Assembly: GCF_003308995.1 (NCBI RefSeq)
Contig: NZ_QFFJ01000002.1
Span: 3,658,001-3,722,000, forward strand
DNA length: 64,000 bases
Direction of reading: 5' to 3'
From: Chitinophaga flava
Lineage (GTDB): Bacteria > Bacteroidota > Bacteroidia > Chitinophagales > Chitinophagaceae
Made by a program: the position numbers and the translations under genes
The notes under the pieces: model-generated
What the model was told of the DNA's origin: nothing
The model's input: only the letters and a program-made list of their open reading frames with translations
Database searches by the model: none
In this document: piece after piece, positions 18,370 through 27,303 of the stretch
How the letters are laid out: each line of letters begins with the position of its first letter
Numbering within the stretch: position 1 is the stretch's first letter

Positions 18370-19227
18370 TTACATGGACAAATCTGCCACCACCGAAATA
18401 CCTGTCCTGCGGCGGAAAGTGCGGGGTGATACTTTGGTCATCTTCTTAAAAAAACGGCTGAAATAAAACTCATCTTCAAACTGAAGTTCATAGGCAATTT
18501 CCTTGATGCTCTTACGGGTAAGGTGCAGTTGTTTTTTAGCTTCCAGCACCAGCCTGTCCTGAATCAGTTGTGACGGGGATTTGCCAAAATATCCTTTACA
18601 ACGTTTGGAGAGATGATTAGGCGAGATGGCCAGCATAGAAGCGTAGTCGGCGGGCTTGTGCAAAGACCGGTAGTGCTGGTCCAGCAGCTGGCGGAACGCT
18701 TCCATCTGTTTATCCTGCGGCTGTTCATCCGGCCGGGCTGTTTGTGTTTGCAGCCGGATGGTGCTCGATTTTGCCAGTAGTAGTTGTAGATATGCTTTTA
18801 ATACAATGCCGGAAGGTGGTTCCTGATGCAGCTCATTGCCCAGCTGGGTTAATAGTTGTGTAAAATCCGCTGCCTGGGCGGCAGACAGACTAATATAAGG
18901 CCATAGATAAATATTATTAAACAACAGTCCGTTGCAGGCGACTTCGCTGTGATGCTGCTCTATACAATAAAAATCGCCATGGAACTGCAGCAGCAAAACC
19001 TCCATGTCTTTATCTGCCTGCAGGCGCAGGGCTTGAAAAGGTGTTGCAAACAATAATACCGGGCCATTGAAGGAAAACGTGCTGAAATCGGCCTGGTAGG
19101 TACCACTGCCGGAAGGTATAAATATAACTGTGTATTCCGAAAACTGTGAGGGCCGCGCCAGCGAAGATGCCATTGCCGGCTTTAGTCCGAATAAATATTC
19201 TCCTGTATCTGCATGTACCGCTTTCAT
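18370..19227 (-). CDS. AraC-family transcriptional regulator
   Basis: 285 residues. The N-terminal half is a cupin-like sensor (SGTYQADFSTFSFNGPVLLF). The C-terminal AraC/XylS double HTH runs from about 180: YASMLAISPNHLSKRCKGYFG, then SIKEIAYELQFEDEFYFSRFFKKMTKVSPRTFRR in shortened form. It is read in the same direction as the RclC-like gene and divergently from the AhpD-like gene 174 bp away, so both are plausible targets. It is not obviously the RclR type: no conserved redox Cys pair is seen in the sensor. Confidence 0.9.
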   Translation of the reverse strand: MKAVHADTGEYLFGLKPAMASSLARPSQFSEYTVIFIPSGSGTYQADFSTFSFNGPVLLFATPFQALRLQADKDMEVLLLQFHGDFYCIEQHHSEVACNGLLFNNIYLWPYISLSAAQAADFTQLLTQLGNELHQEPPSGIVLKAYLQLLLAKSSTIRLQTQTARPDEQPQDKQMEAFRQLLDQHYRSLHKPADYASMLAISPNHLSKRCKGYFGKSPSQLIQDRLVLEAKKQLHLTRKSIKEIAYELQFEDEFYFSRFFKKMTKVSPRTFRRRTGISVVADLSM

Positions 19228-19401
19228 GATAGTTGGTTTAAATAGGCTATAAGACTACGAAAATATAGCACAATCACCACTTTATAAATTCAATTTACAT
19301 TATAAAAATAAAAATATAAAATTCTTGTCCCAAATGAAAAAAACGAGTTGTCATAATTACAAACACGATCAAACATCATTCACGCTATAAAATCAATACA
19401 A

Positions 19402-19863
19402 ATGGAAACAAGAATAACTTTTGCTGACACCAATAAGGGCTTTATGGACGGACTGTTCAAAACTGGTATCTACCTTCGTCACTCAGGACTTGACCGCAAA
19501 CTGATGGAGCTGGTACACTACCGTATTTCCCAGATCAATGGTTGCGCCTATTGTCTGGATATGCATCACAAGGATGCTATTCATCTGGGAGAAACAGAGC
19601 AGCGTCTGCATTCACTGCCAGCATGGCCGGAGTGTCCGTATTATACTGAAGAAGAAAGGGCCGTACTTTCATATGCTGAAGCAGTAAATAGCGGTCATGT
19701 GAACGATGAGGTGTTCAACAACCTGGCTGCTTTTTATTCCAAGGCAAAGATTGCAGACCTTACATTGCTAGTAGCTAGCATTGGCACCTGGAACAAGCTG
19801 AACAAGGCTTTCCGGACGAAGCCCGGCACTTACGAGATTGGACAACATGATTCCCAGGACTAA
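19402..19863 (+). CDS. AhpD-like carboxymuconolactone decarboxylase family protein
   Basis: 153 residues, all helical. GCAYCLDMHHKDA contains the redox CxxC (Cys48, Cys51) and His55 of AhpD-type peroxidase partners, followed by EEERAVLSYAEAV and LTLLVASIGTWNKLNKAF. It probably reduces or detoxifies peroxides with thioredoxin-like chemistry. The last residues (SQD, then TAA) are encoded by the first copy of the dispersed palindrome, which lies across the stop codon. Divergent from the AraC and RclC-like genes. Confidence 0.88.
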   Translation: METRITFADTNKGFMDGLFKTGIYLRHSGLDRKLMELVHYRISQINGCAYCLDMHHKDAIHLGETEQRLHSLPAWPECPYYTEEERAVLSYAEAVNSGHVNDEVFNNLAAFYSKAKIADLTLLVASIGTWNKLNKAFRTKPGTYEIGQHDSQD

Positions 19864-19872
19864 AGTCCTGGG
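19853..19872. repeat. Dispersed palindrome CCCAGGACT-AA-AGTCCTGGG
   Basis: Perfect 9-bp arms with centre AA. It overlaps the last codons and the stop of the AhpD-like gene. Relative to the copies at 4.95 and 61.6 kb, one stem pair is swapped from G:C to A:T on both sides, so pairing is kept. Its flank GGCTATATT matches the flank of the 61.50-kb copy. Confidence 0.85.
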
Positions 19873-19884
19873 CTATATTTGATG

Positions 19885-19917
19885 CTAAAGCCCGGGCTAT
19901 TAAATTCCGGGCTTTAG
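19885..19917. repeat. Second hairpin of the repeat cluster (CTAAAGCCCGG / CCGGGCTTTAG)
   Basis: Perfect 11-bp arms around an 11-nt loop, 12 bp after the first palindrome. The stem is related to, but rearranged from, the 20-nt repeat (AAAGCCC and GGGCTTT are shared). A degraded third segment, GCTAAAGTCCACCTTAG, follows near 19938. Confidence 0.75.
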
Positions 19918-20034
19918 TTTTAGATAATGATTGGGGAGCTAAAGTCCACCTTAGTTATTGAATTTAGAAAAAACCGATCAATCCTATCCGTCGGCAACTG
20001 ATTTGTTACAATCCCACCCCCGCCTCGAACTTAG

Positions 20035-20054
20035 CCCAGGACTTTAGTCCTGGG
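20035..20054. repeat. Dispersed palindrome CCCAGGACT-TT-AGTCCTGGG
   Basis: Perfect 9-bp arms, in inverted orientation to the copy at 19853. It is preceded by TTAG and followed by AAAATTG, as at 4.95 kb. Together the two copies bracket about 180 bp between the AhpD-like gene and the WecF-like gene. Confidence 0.85.
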
Positions 20055-20124
20055 AAAATTGATTATATTTGCTGCTTCCCTATGCCAGTCAAGCTTTACA
20101 GGGACCATCAATATAATCCGTAGT

Positions 20125-21297
20125 ATGAATTACCACCTGATGATAGACGATAAGTTTATCAATGACTTTATTATCGACGCAGAAAAAGCCGCACCGGGCA
20201 ACAATACTTACATCATTGACCAGCAACCCGAACAGGTAGTCCATGTAAAGTCGCCACTGGCCAGGTTTGCGCCTTATGATAGTCCTGCCTTTAAGGAACT
20301 GGTAAAAGGCATCGGCACCAACGATAAAATTTTCATACACTGGTTATCTGAAGCTGCGGTGGCTTTTGTTCTTTCTTTATCGGAAGCTGTTCCGGTAGGT
20401 GTATGTTTTTGGGGTGGTGACATTGTGGAGATTCCTTTCTCCCGTTTCAAACGTGCTATCTACGGCCCTAAAACACTTAAATATTTTGAGCGGGAAGAAG
20501 AGCGGACTAAGGTGGAGTGGAACTTTTTTAAACCGAAGCAGCTGTTTAAAACCTTCAAGAGCCGTTATATAAAATATCCGAAATCACAGCGTTACATCGC
20601 TGCTCAACGGGACCGGTTTTTCAGAAGGCTCAACTTTTTTCTGAACTGGAATGAGATTGATCACCAGTGGATCCATCAACACTATACCACCAACGTAGCG
20701 CTGAAGTATTTCTTTTATAATGTGAATCCACAGCCTGACAATAACGGGGTGGCGTATACGAAAAAAGAACCGGGAGTAACCACTATCCTGCTGGGTAATT
20801 CTGCCACCTCCACCAACAACCATCTGGAAGCTATGGAGGCGTTAGCGAAGTTTAAAGACGAGCCTATCAGGCTGGTGATTCCGCTGAACTATGGTAGCCG
20901 GCAATATGGTGATTTTGTAGAACAGAAGGCAGTGGCCATGTTCGGCCGGGAGAAGGTGAACGCCCTGCGTGACTTTATGAACCGGGACGACTATTACCGT
21001 TTGCTGGACGAGGTAGATATTGCCTTTATGCCACATTACCGTTCACAGGCCGTAGGCAATACATTGGCGATGCTCTACAGGGGTAAAAAACTTTTCCTGC
21101 ATCACAAGAGTTCTGTTTACCAGCTGTTCAAACGATATGATGTGAATGTTTATGATGTGGCGAATATCCCCAACATGACCTTTGATGCGTTTAAAACCGC
21201 AACCACTCCGGAGGAAACAGCCAAAGACATTGCCCGTATGGAAACTATCTTTGACACCGGGAAAAAAATGCAGGTGTTGAAAGAAATGTTATCGTGA
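20125..21297 (+). CDS. WecF-type 4-alpha-L-fucosyltransferase (GT56-like)
   Basis: 390 residues from ATG 20125; a longer frame upstream lies inside the repeat region and is unlikely. GT56 features are VPVGVCFWGGDI in the N-terminal half and TTILLGNSATSTNNHLEAME, RLVIPLNYGSRQYGDFV, DIAFMPHYRSQAVGNTLAML and RGKKLFLHHKSSVYQ in the C-terminal half, the GT-B nucleotide-sugar pocket. WecF adds Fuc4NAc to a lipid-linked intermediate in enterobacterial common antigen. Here no wec, rff or flippase gene is nearby, so the acceptor is unknown. The 3' end overlaps a convergent gene by 9 bp. Confidence 0.85.
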   Translation: MNYHLMIDDKFINDFIIDAEKAAPGNNTYIIDQQPEQVVHVKSPLARFAPYDSPAFKELVKGIGTNDKIFIHWLSEAAVAFVLSLSEAVPVGVCFWGGDIVEIPFSRFKRAIYGPKTLKYFEREEERTKVEWNFFKPKQLFKTFKSRYIKYPKSQRYIAAQRDRFFRRLNFFLNWNEIDHQWIHQHYTTNVALKYFFYNVNPQPDNNGVAYTKKEPGVTTILLGNSATSTNNHLEAMEALAKFKDEPIRLVIPLNYGSRQYGDFVEQKAVAMFGREKVNALRDFMNRDDYYRLLDEVDIAFMPHYRSQAVGNTLAMLYRGKKLFLHHKSSVYQLFKRYDVNVYDVANIPNMTFDAFKTATTPEETAKDIARMETIFDTGKKMQVLKEMLS

Positions 21298-21654
21298 TGC
21301 TGGTACAACCTTCTTAAGCTGTGTAAGATAATAACACAGTCCGCCGGAGAAATATGCCGCCACATCCAGCCAGTCGCCCACATAACGGGGAGAATAACGC
21401 GGCATGATCCACTCAAAGACAACAGACACATAAACTGCAATAAACAGTATGTATACCAGCGGAAGCTGGTAGCTGCTGTCTTTTGCTATCCAGCGCTGTA
21501 CCACTACCTGGCAGATCTGCGCCATGAGCGGTACGGCTATAAAGTCGGTCAAATGCCCATTGACATACGGCAAAGGCTGACCATACCAGCGTAGCACATG
21601 TACAAGCAGCCACAGTAAAGCACAGGCCACTCCCATGTAAAGCAACTTCTTCAT
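21289..21654 (-). CDS. Small polytopic membrane protein, unknown
   Basis: 121 residues from ATG 21654 (an ATG at 21666 would overlap the upstream gene). About four hydrophobic segments are present: KLLYMGVACALLWLLVHVL, TDFIAVPLMAQICQVVV, LPLVYILFIAVYVSVVFEWI and VAAYFSGGLCYYLTQL. Motifs such as GQPLPYVNGHLTDF and WLDVAAYFSGG resemble a small Bacteroidota family sometimes labelled magnesium-citrate transporter, but function is not established. It starts one base after the stop of the small upstream gene, so the two form a coupled pair. Confidence 0.7.
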   Translation of the reverse strand: MKKLLYMGVACALLWLLVHVLRWYGQPLPYVNGHLTDFIAVPLMAQICQVVVQRWIAKDSSYQLPLVYILFIAVYVSVVFEWIMPRYSPRYVGDWLDVAAYFSGGLCYYLTQLKKVVPASR

Positions 21655-21655
21655 A

Positions 21656-21859
21656 TTATAGCGCAAATGATACGGCTATTGCCAGCAGCGTAGTCACCAC
21701 ACCGGCCACCGCCAGGAAGGCCGCAAATCCTATCTGTTTCACCACTTTTACAGGAGCGGAGTCGTCCGGTTTAATCGGTATTACGCTGTCTCTCAGCCGT
21801 TGGATAAAGGATTTTTTGTCTTCTTTTTCCTCTTCGTTGTTCACGGTGTATTCGTTCAT
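21656..21859 (-). CDS. 67-residue single-pass membrane protein
   Basis: 67 residues, not recognised. A highly charged N-terminal half (NNEEEKEDKKSFIQRLRDSV) is followed by KPDDSAPVKVVKQ and one C-terminal membrane helix (IGFAAFLAVAGVVTTLLAIAVSF). The gene is coupled to the four-helix membrane protein gene that starts one base after its stop. Small tail-anchored proteins of this kind may regulate or stabilise a partner membrane protein; here that partner would be the downstream product. Confidence 0.65.
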   Translation of the reverse strand: MNEYTVNNEEEKEDKKSFIQRLRDSVIPIKPDDSAPVKVVKQIGFAAFLAVAGVVTTLLAIAVSFAL

Positions 21860-22064
21860 TGTTTTCTATTTTAGGCCAAATGTACTAATTTTTATTCGAA
21901 TATATGCAATAACTTTTAAATGACAATTGCTAAGACGGCCGGAAATGAACAAAGTTGTACAAAAGCGGACGTAAAACACCACATAGTAATTCATAAAAAA
22001 CTGGTTATCAATAACAATCCAAAGGGTATTGTCTTTGCGGCACACTCATCAAAACCACCCCAAC

Positions 22065-24443
22065 ATGCTACCTAACCACATCCGGCTGATATGGCGTGCT
22101 TTATTAAAAGACCGTCAGTTTACCCTGCTCAACCTGCTGGGATTGTCTACAGGCCTGGCCTGTACCCTGCTATTACTGTTATGGATAAACGATGAGTTGC
22201 AGGTAGATAAATACAATGTCCATGACAGGCAGTTATACCAGGTAATGCTGAATACTAAAAGTGATGAAGGAATACGGACGATGCCCAATACTCCCGGATT
22301 ACTGGCCAGGTCGCTCAAAGAGGAAATACCGGAGATAACAGCTGCCGTATCGGTATTGCCTGCTTCCTGGTTCCCTTACAAGGGCGTAATATCCAGGGGT
22401 GAGCAACGTCTCAAGGCAGCCGGCCAGTATGCAGACAGCAGCTATTTCGATGTTTTCACCTGCCCGCTGATAGCGGGTCATCCCAGCCAGGTATTACGGG
22501 ACAAGTCGTCCGTCGTAATTTCGGAGGAGATGGCCCGCCGGCTTTTTCATACAACCGATAACGTTATCGGACAAACGCTGAAATGGGACCAGCAGGAACT
22601 TGGCGGGCTGTTTACCATTACCGGCATCTTCAAAAACAATCCTCCTTCCGCTACACAACAGTTTGATCTTATCTTTCCTTATGCCTTAGTCCTGGAAAGA
22701 AGGCCAGGGCTGACCCAATGGGGCAACAACGATCCTAATACCTATGTGCTGCTGAAAAACGATGCTGATATTACGCAGGTAGATAATAAGATCAGCCGCT
22801 TTATTCAGGGCAAAACCAGACGTTCGGATGCGCAGCTCTTTCTGTCCCGGTTTTCCGACAACTATTTATATGGAAAATATGAAAATGGTGTACAGGCAGG
22901 TGGCCGTATAGCCTATGTAAAAATGTTTTCTGTGATAGCTGTACTGATACTGCTGATTGCGTGCATCAATTTTATGAACCTGTCTACTGCCATGGCATCC
23001 AGGCGAATGAAGGAAATAGGTGTAAAAAAAGTGCTGGGCGCCAGTCGTATGGCCCTGGTATGGCAATGTATCGGAGAAGCCATCATGATGTCAGCTATAG
23101 CTTCGTTGCTGGCGTTGTTGATGGTATGGTTGTTATTGCCGGTGTTTAATCAGCTTACCGCCAAACAACTACAGTTGCACCCCGGTGTTCCGCTCATCCT
23201 GCTGATGACAGGCATTACTGTGATTACCGGTCTGATTGCAGGCAGCTATCCTGCGCTTTATCTTTCCGGTTTCCGCCCTGTGCAGGCATTGAAAGGAAGG
23301 TTTAGTACCTCCTTCGGGGAACTGATGGTCCGCAAAGGCCTTGTAGTGGTGCAGTTTACCCTCTCTGTAGCATTTATCGCTGCCGTACTCGTGATCTATA
23401 AACAACTTGAATATATCCAGTCCAGAAACCTGGGCTACAACCGCCATCAGGTTATTCATTTTGAAATACCACTGGGCATGGACTCCATTCAGGAGCACCG
23501 CGCCATCGCTTTTATCAATGAGCTGAGGAACATCCCCGGTATTGTCAATGCCTCCAGCTACTATCACAATCTGACTGGTGAGCATGGCGCGATCTCTGAT
23601 TTCCAATGGCCGGGGAAAGATCCGCATACCAGCATCGATTTTTCCAATCTTGAAGTAGGTGACCGGTTCCTGGAAACAGCCGGCATACAGCTTAAAGAAG
23701 GACGTCATTTCTCTGATGGCCCTAATGCCCGCCATGAAATCATCTTCAATGAAACAGCCATCAAAAGTATGGGGCTCAAAGATCCCGTGGGTAAAACCAT
23801 TACTTTCTGGGGACAGTCCAAACAGATTGTTGGCATCGCTGCCGATTTTAATTTTGAATCGCTCTACCAAAGTATACAGCCCTGTTTCTTCCAGATATAT
23901 CCGGCCATGCCTAATGTAATGGTGCGGCTGGGCAACGAGGATGAAAAACAAACGCTCGCTAAAGTACAACAGGCCTTTGAACGGTTTTATCCAGGTATGG
24001 TATTCGAGCACCGCTATCTGGATGAAGACTACCAGGCTTTGTATACCGCAGAACAAAGAACAGGCACCCTCTCCCGCTATTTTGCCGGTATGGCCATCAT
24101 CATTTCATGTCTGGGCCTGTTTGGGCTTACTGCCTTTACAGCGCAAAGAAGACAAAAAGAAATCAGCATACGGAAAGTGGTAGGTGCTTCTGTCTGCAGT
24201 GTGGCACTCCTGCTATCCAAAGACTTCCTGAAACTGGTACTGCTGGCATTGGTGCTGGCATTTCTGCTGGTATCATGGGGCATGTCTCACTGGCTGAATA
24301 ACTTTGCGTATCATGTCCACCTCGGAGTAGATGTATATCTGATCACCATGCTGACTATTAGCATCATCACGCTGGCAACAGTGAGTTATCAGGCGATAAA
24401 AGCGGCTGTTGCCAATCCGGTTAAAAATCTGAGAGCAGAATAG
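22065..24443 (+). CDS. Large FtsX/MacB-type ABC transporter permease (no fused ATPase)
   Basis: 792 residues from ATG 22065. Two FtsX-type halves are visible: helix 1 (FTLLNLLGLSTGLACTLLLL), a MacB_PCD periplasmic domain, then YVKMFSVIAVLILLIACINF with RRMKEIGVKKVLGASR; and a repeated second half with AFIAAVLVIYKQLEYIQSRN, a second periplasmic domain and QRRQKEISIRKVVGASV. This eight-helix duplicated permease is common in Bacteroidota and usually works with a separate ATPase. No ATPase gene is adjacent, so its partner lies elsewhere. It stands as a single-gene unit. Confidence 0.9.
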   Translation: MLPNHIRLIWRALLKDRQFTLLNLLGLSTGLACTLLLLLWINDELQVDKYNVHDRQLYQVMLNTKSDEGIRTMPNTPGLLARSLKEEIPEITAAVSVLPASWFPYKGVISRGEQRLKAAGQYADSSYFDVFTCPLIAGHPSQVLRDKSSVVISEEMARRLFHTTDNVIGQTLKWDQQELGGLFTITGIFKNNPPSATQQFDLIFPYALVLERRPGLTQWGNNDPNTYVLLKNDADITQVDNKISRFIQGKTRRSDAQLFLSRFSDNYLYGKYENGVQAGGRIAYVKMFSVIAVLILLIACINFMNLSTAMASRRMKEIGVKKVLGASRMALVWQCIGEAIMMSAIASLLALLMVWLLLPVFNQLTAKQLQLHPGVPLILLMTGITVITGLIAGSYPALYLSGFRPVQALKGRFSTSFGELMVRKGLVVVQFTLSVAFIAAVLVIYKQLEYIQSRNLGYNRHQVIHFEIPLGMDSIQEHRAIAFINELRNIPGIVNASSYYHNLTGEHGAISDFQWPGKDPHTSIDFSNLEVGDRFLETAGIQLKEGRHFSDGPNARHEIIFNETAIKSMGLKDPVGKTITFWGQSKQIVGIAADFNFESLYQSIQPCFFQIYPAMPNVMVRLGNEDEKQTLAKVQQAFERFYPGMVFEHRYLDEDYQALYTAEQRTGTLSRYFAGMAIIISCLGLFGLTAFTAQRRQKEISIRKVVGASVCSVALLLSKDFLKLVLLALVLAFLLVSWGMSHWLNNFAYHVHLGVDVYLITMLTISIITLATVSYQAIKAAVANPVKNLRAE

Positions 24444-24478
24444 ATTAAAACAATCAGTATATAGGATAAAGATTCTAC

Positions 24479-24520
24479 CCAAGATGCTGACTGCAGGCTG
24501 ATTGCAGTCAGCATCCTTGG
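24479..24520. terminator. Strong hairpin after the MacB-type permease gene
   Basis: The arm CCAAGATGCTGACTGCA pairs with TGCAGTCAGCATCCTTGG, leaving one bulged base and a 7-nt loop. There is no immediate T-tract, so it may act as an mRNA 3' stabiliser or a weak terminator. Confidence 0.6.
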
Positions 24521-24545
24521 TAACATAAGAAGTTTTAAATTTCAC

Positions 24546-24574
24546 TTGACTATTATCAAAAAAAAGTTATTTTG
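24546..24574 (+). promoter_or_regulatory. Bacteroidota-type promoter
   Basis: TTG (24546-24548), a 19-nt spacer, then TATTTTG (24568-24574), close to the TTG-N19-TAnnTTTG consensus of the Bacteroidota primary sigma factor. It lies 53 bp upstream of the phospholipase-C-like gene. Confidence 0.55.
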
Positions 24575-24626
24575 CGCCCCATTCCCGTAACTGTTCACAT
24601 GCATCTATCAACCTATAACCCGTTGC

Positions 24627-26360
24627 ATGAAAAGAATCACTATCACGATTACACTAACCCTGTTATCCTTTTATCTATTCGCCTACAACTACGGAGAGCA
24701 CAAGCTCATCGGAGACGCCGCCTTTCTGCGGTTTATGCAATCCATATCCAGCAATAAAACCCTGCTACTACGCTATCTTGACATACAAGATGACGGAGAA
24801 GGTAATTATTATTTCGGGGGACTGTCCGGCAAAGACAGATGTCGTATATCCTATGGCGTTTTAAACGGGCTTAGCGGCGACCACGAACGTAACCCGCTAA
24901 TGCTGGAAGAACAGCTTCGGTACAAGAGCTCCGTTATGGAACGGATCATTTTGTTACATGAACAATATATCAAAATGGGCTATACCGCTGCACCGGATGG
25001 TAAGTTATCCAAACTGGACTTCAGTTATGCATTGAAAGCAGCGGTCAACATGTCTCACTTTTATGAATATCGCAAAGGCTTCAAGGAGCAGCTGCGTCAT
25101 TTTGATAAAGCCGTTATCAAAAAATGTGAGAACCCGTCCCTGGTAGACAGCATCTTTAACAAACTGGGCAAGACCAATGCGATTAATATGTATGTTACCC
25201 TGCATGTGCTGGCTATTGACCTGGCTGAACAGAGCGGGCTGATAAGCAAACAGGACCCGGCAGCTGCACAGGAACTATTTTTTTACGCCATCCTGTTCAA
25301 TGGTTTTGCGGACCACTTTCTGGAAGATGCGTTTTCTGCAGGCCACCTGGTAGTTAACAGGACTATATTCCAATCTGTTACCAACAACAAATCCCTGCAT
25401 GATTTTTATTCTGCCAACGGTACAACGGTCGTGAATCGGGAAGGCGAAATATGGCATTCCTATGGAGATGGTCAGTTCAACAATCCTCACGACAGCTGGA
25501 AAAAGGATACTAAGTTGCTGGACATACATTATGCAACGTATACCCCCGAGGCCAACCGGATCATAGAAGCGGTAAACATTTCGCTGCAGGACCTGTCTGC
25601 CGCATTTGAACGCGGCGCCGGAGATGTGGCCTTTACTCCTTTTCTGGCCAATATTCCGGATGATCGCACCAAACAGCCGCTGTATCTGATTTACCATATT
25701 CCCAGTCTGCAATGGGTGCCTATCCCCTACCAGTCCAACATGAATGAGCTTTTTGAAGATCCTACCACCATTACCGCTGCCATGCGGAAAGCCAATGAGC
25801 CATTACGCTACCGCGATTTTATCCGTAGCCGCGTAGGTAATTCACTGGTAGTAGGCGTTTTAGGTGGATTCTTCAGCGAGCATTACCTCAGAGGGCCTGA
25901 AATAAGGATCAACGCCGGCAATTTCAGTAAACGTTTTGATTATAACAGTGATGGCGGTAAAAAGGGTAAGCTGGACCGCTGGCTCGGCTATACGGTATGC
26001 GGCAGTTTTGCCAACCTCAAAGATGATAACTCAGAAAGGCTGACCACCTCAGCACAACAATTGAGAGCCGGTATCAAAGGAAATTTTGACTACTGGGTGA
26101 GTAATAAACGGTTTATCGGCATTTACAGCTATATGGAAGCCGGCGCCCAGTTCACTTCTGGAGGCACCGCCTTTATTTTTGTCCCGTCTGTAGGACTGCA
26201 ATGGTCATCGCTGGTAAATATTAATATACAATCCATGAAGAGCTGGATACGTATACCACTACAATATCTCATTCCACTCAAACTGCGCTATGGCGTGGTG
26301 GTTTCTCCCCATGAACTGCCAAGATATTTTTCTTCCGTAGACATTGACATTTTGTTGTAA
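24627..26360 (+). CDS. Secreted zinc-dependent phospholipase C / P1-nuclease-like protein with a possible barrel tail
   Basis: 577 residues with a signal peptide (KRITITITLTLLSFYLFAYN). The N-terminal ~370 residues are helical and hold scattered His/Asp patterns of the PLC/P1-nuclease zinc fold: YGEHKLIGDAAF, LSGDHERN, AAVNMSHFYEYRKGF and the diagnostic NGFADHFLEDAFSAGHLV, then WHSYGDG. The C-terminal ~190 residues (GNSLVVGVLGGFFSEHYLRG to the end) alternate hydrophobic and polar residues like outer-membrane strands. It could be a surface or periplasmic hydrolase. The family call rests mainly on HFLEDAFSAGH, so the substrate is open. Confidence 0.6.
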   Translation: MKRITITITLTLLSFYLFAYNYGEHKLIGDAAFLRFMQSISSNKTLLLRYLDIQDDGEGNYYFGGLSGKDRCRISYGVLNGLSGDHERNPLMLEEQLRYKSSVMERIILLHEQYIKMGYTAAPDGKLSKLDFSYALKAAVNMSHFYEYRKGFKEQLRHFDKAVIKKCENPSLVDSIFNKLGKTNAINMYVTLHVLAIDLAEQSGLISKQDPAAAQELFFYAILFNGFADHFLEDAFSAGHLVVNRTIFQSVTNNKSLHDFYSANGTTVVNREGEIWHSYGDGQFNNPHDSWKKDTKLLDIHYATYTPEANRIIEAVNISLQDLSAAFERGAGDVAFTPFLANIPDDRTKQPLYLIYHIPSLQWVPIPYQSNMNELFEDPTTITAAMRKANEPLRYRDFIRSRVGNSLVVGVLGGFFSEHYLRGPEIRINAGNFSKRFDYNSDGGKKGKLDRWLGYTVCGSFANLKDDNSERLTTSAQQLRAGIKGNFDYWVSNKRFIGIYSYMEAGAQFTSGGTAFIFVPSVGLQWSSLVNINIQSMKSWIRIPLQYLIPLKLRYGVVVSPHELPRYFSSVDIDILL

Positions 26361-26454
26361 ATAATTGCCGGGAGCTGGTTGGCCAGTTTCCGGCGATCAC
26401 TTTTTGTCCGTTCGTTATGCTCAAATAAATGGAAGCATTTCTTAATTTGCAGCC

Positions 26455-27303
26455 ATGAGACTAGCTATTTTTTCGGACATCCATGGAAAGATTTTATTGC
26501 CTTTTAAACTCGCAGACCTATATCAACAGCAGACTGGCAGGAAAATAGATTTTATATTACAGTGCGGCGATATCGGCGCCTACCCCAGTATGGACAACCT
26601 CGATAAAGCTACCCTTAAACATGCGAAGCAGGATCGCGACGAACTTGGGTTTCATGACGATTTCACCCATATAAACCCTGTTATACAAACCTATCTCAAC
26701 AAACTGAATATAGACATGATCTGTGTGCGGGGCAATCATGAAGACCACGATTACCTCGATCAGCTTGAAAAAGAAAATGGACAGCTGTCCCGTTTTCCCA
26801 TTGATGTTTATAAACGGGTATTTGTATGCCGGTCAGGTGTAAGGCAGGAACTGCGGAAAGATGATGAAGTACTGCATCTTGTGGGAATCGGACGTATCGG
26901 TGACCAGAAAGGAAGAACAGACAAACGTTTTATACAGGAATATGAAAAGAAGGAAATCAGGAAGTTGCTGAAAACCAATCAGCATTTTGATATACTGATT
27001 ACCCACGACAAAGATGACAGCAATGAGCGGGGATACGGCATGGCGGCTATCCGGGAGGTACTGGACAATGTGATCTTCCGTTATCACTTCTACGGACATA
27101 CGGGAGAACCATTCAAGCAGGAAACAGACTACAACGGCATTACCCAGTCCGTTAAAATAAGTGAGCTGGAATACAGCCATAGTGGCATCCTGCCTGAAGG
27201 GTCTATGATTATCCTTGAAAAAAAAGGAGAAAACGACTTTCAACTGGAAGTAGTGTCACAACAATTCACTAACCAGCTGACCCGGTTCAACTGGAAAGAC
27301 TGA
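26455..27303 (+). CDS. Calcineurin-like metallophosphoesterase
   Basis: 282 residues with no signal peptide, so cytoplasmic. The metallophosphoesterase motifs occur in order: FSDIHGK (D-x-H), LQCGDIGAYPS (GD), VRGNHEDHDYL (GNHE), LITHDKDDS (H) and FYGHTGEP (GH-x). The family includes cyclic-nucleotide, phospholipid and RNA ligase-type phosphoesterases; nothing here picks one. Its stop codon is directly abutted by the stop of the convergent barrel gene. Confidence 0.85.
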   Translation: MRLAIFSDIHGKILLPFKLADLYQQQTGRKIDFILQCGDIGAYPSMDNLDKATLKHAKQDRDELGFHDDFTHINPVIQTYLNKLNIDMICVRGNHEDHDYLDQLEKENGQLSRFPIDVYKRVFVCRSGVRQELRKDDEVLHLVGIGRIGDQKGRTDKRFIQEYEKKEIRKLLKTNQHFDILITHDKDDSNERGYGMAAIREVLDNVIFRYHFYGHTGEPFKQETDYNGITQSVKISELEYSHSGILPEGSMIILEKKGENDFQLEVVSQQFTNQLTRFNWKD

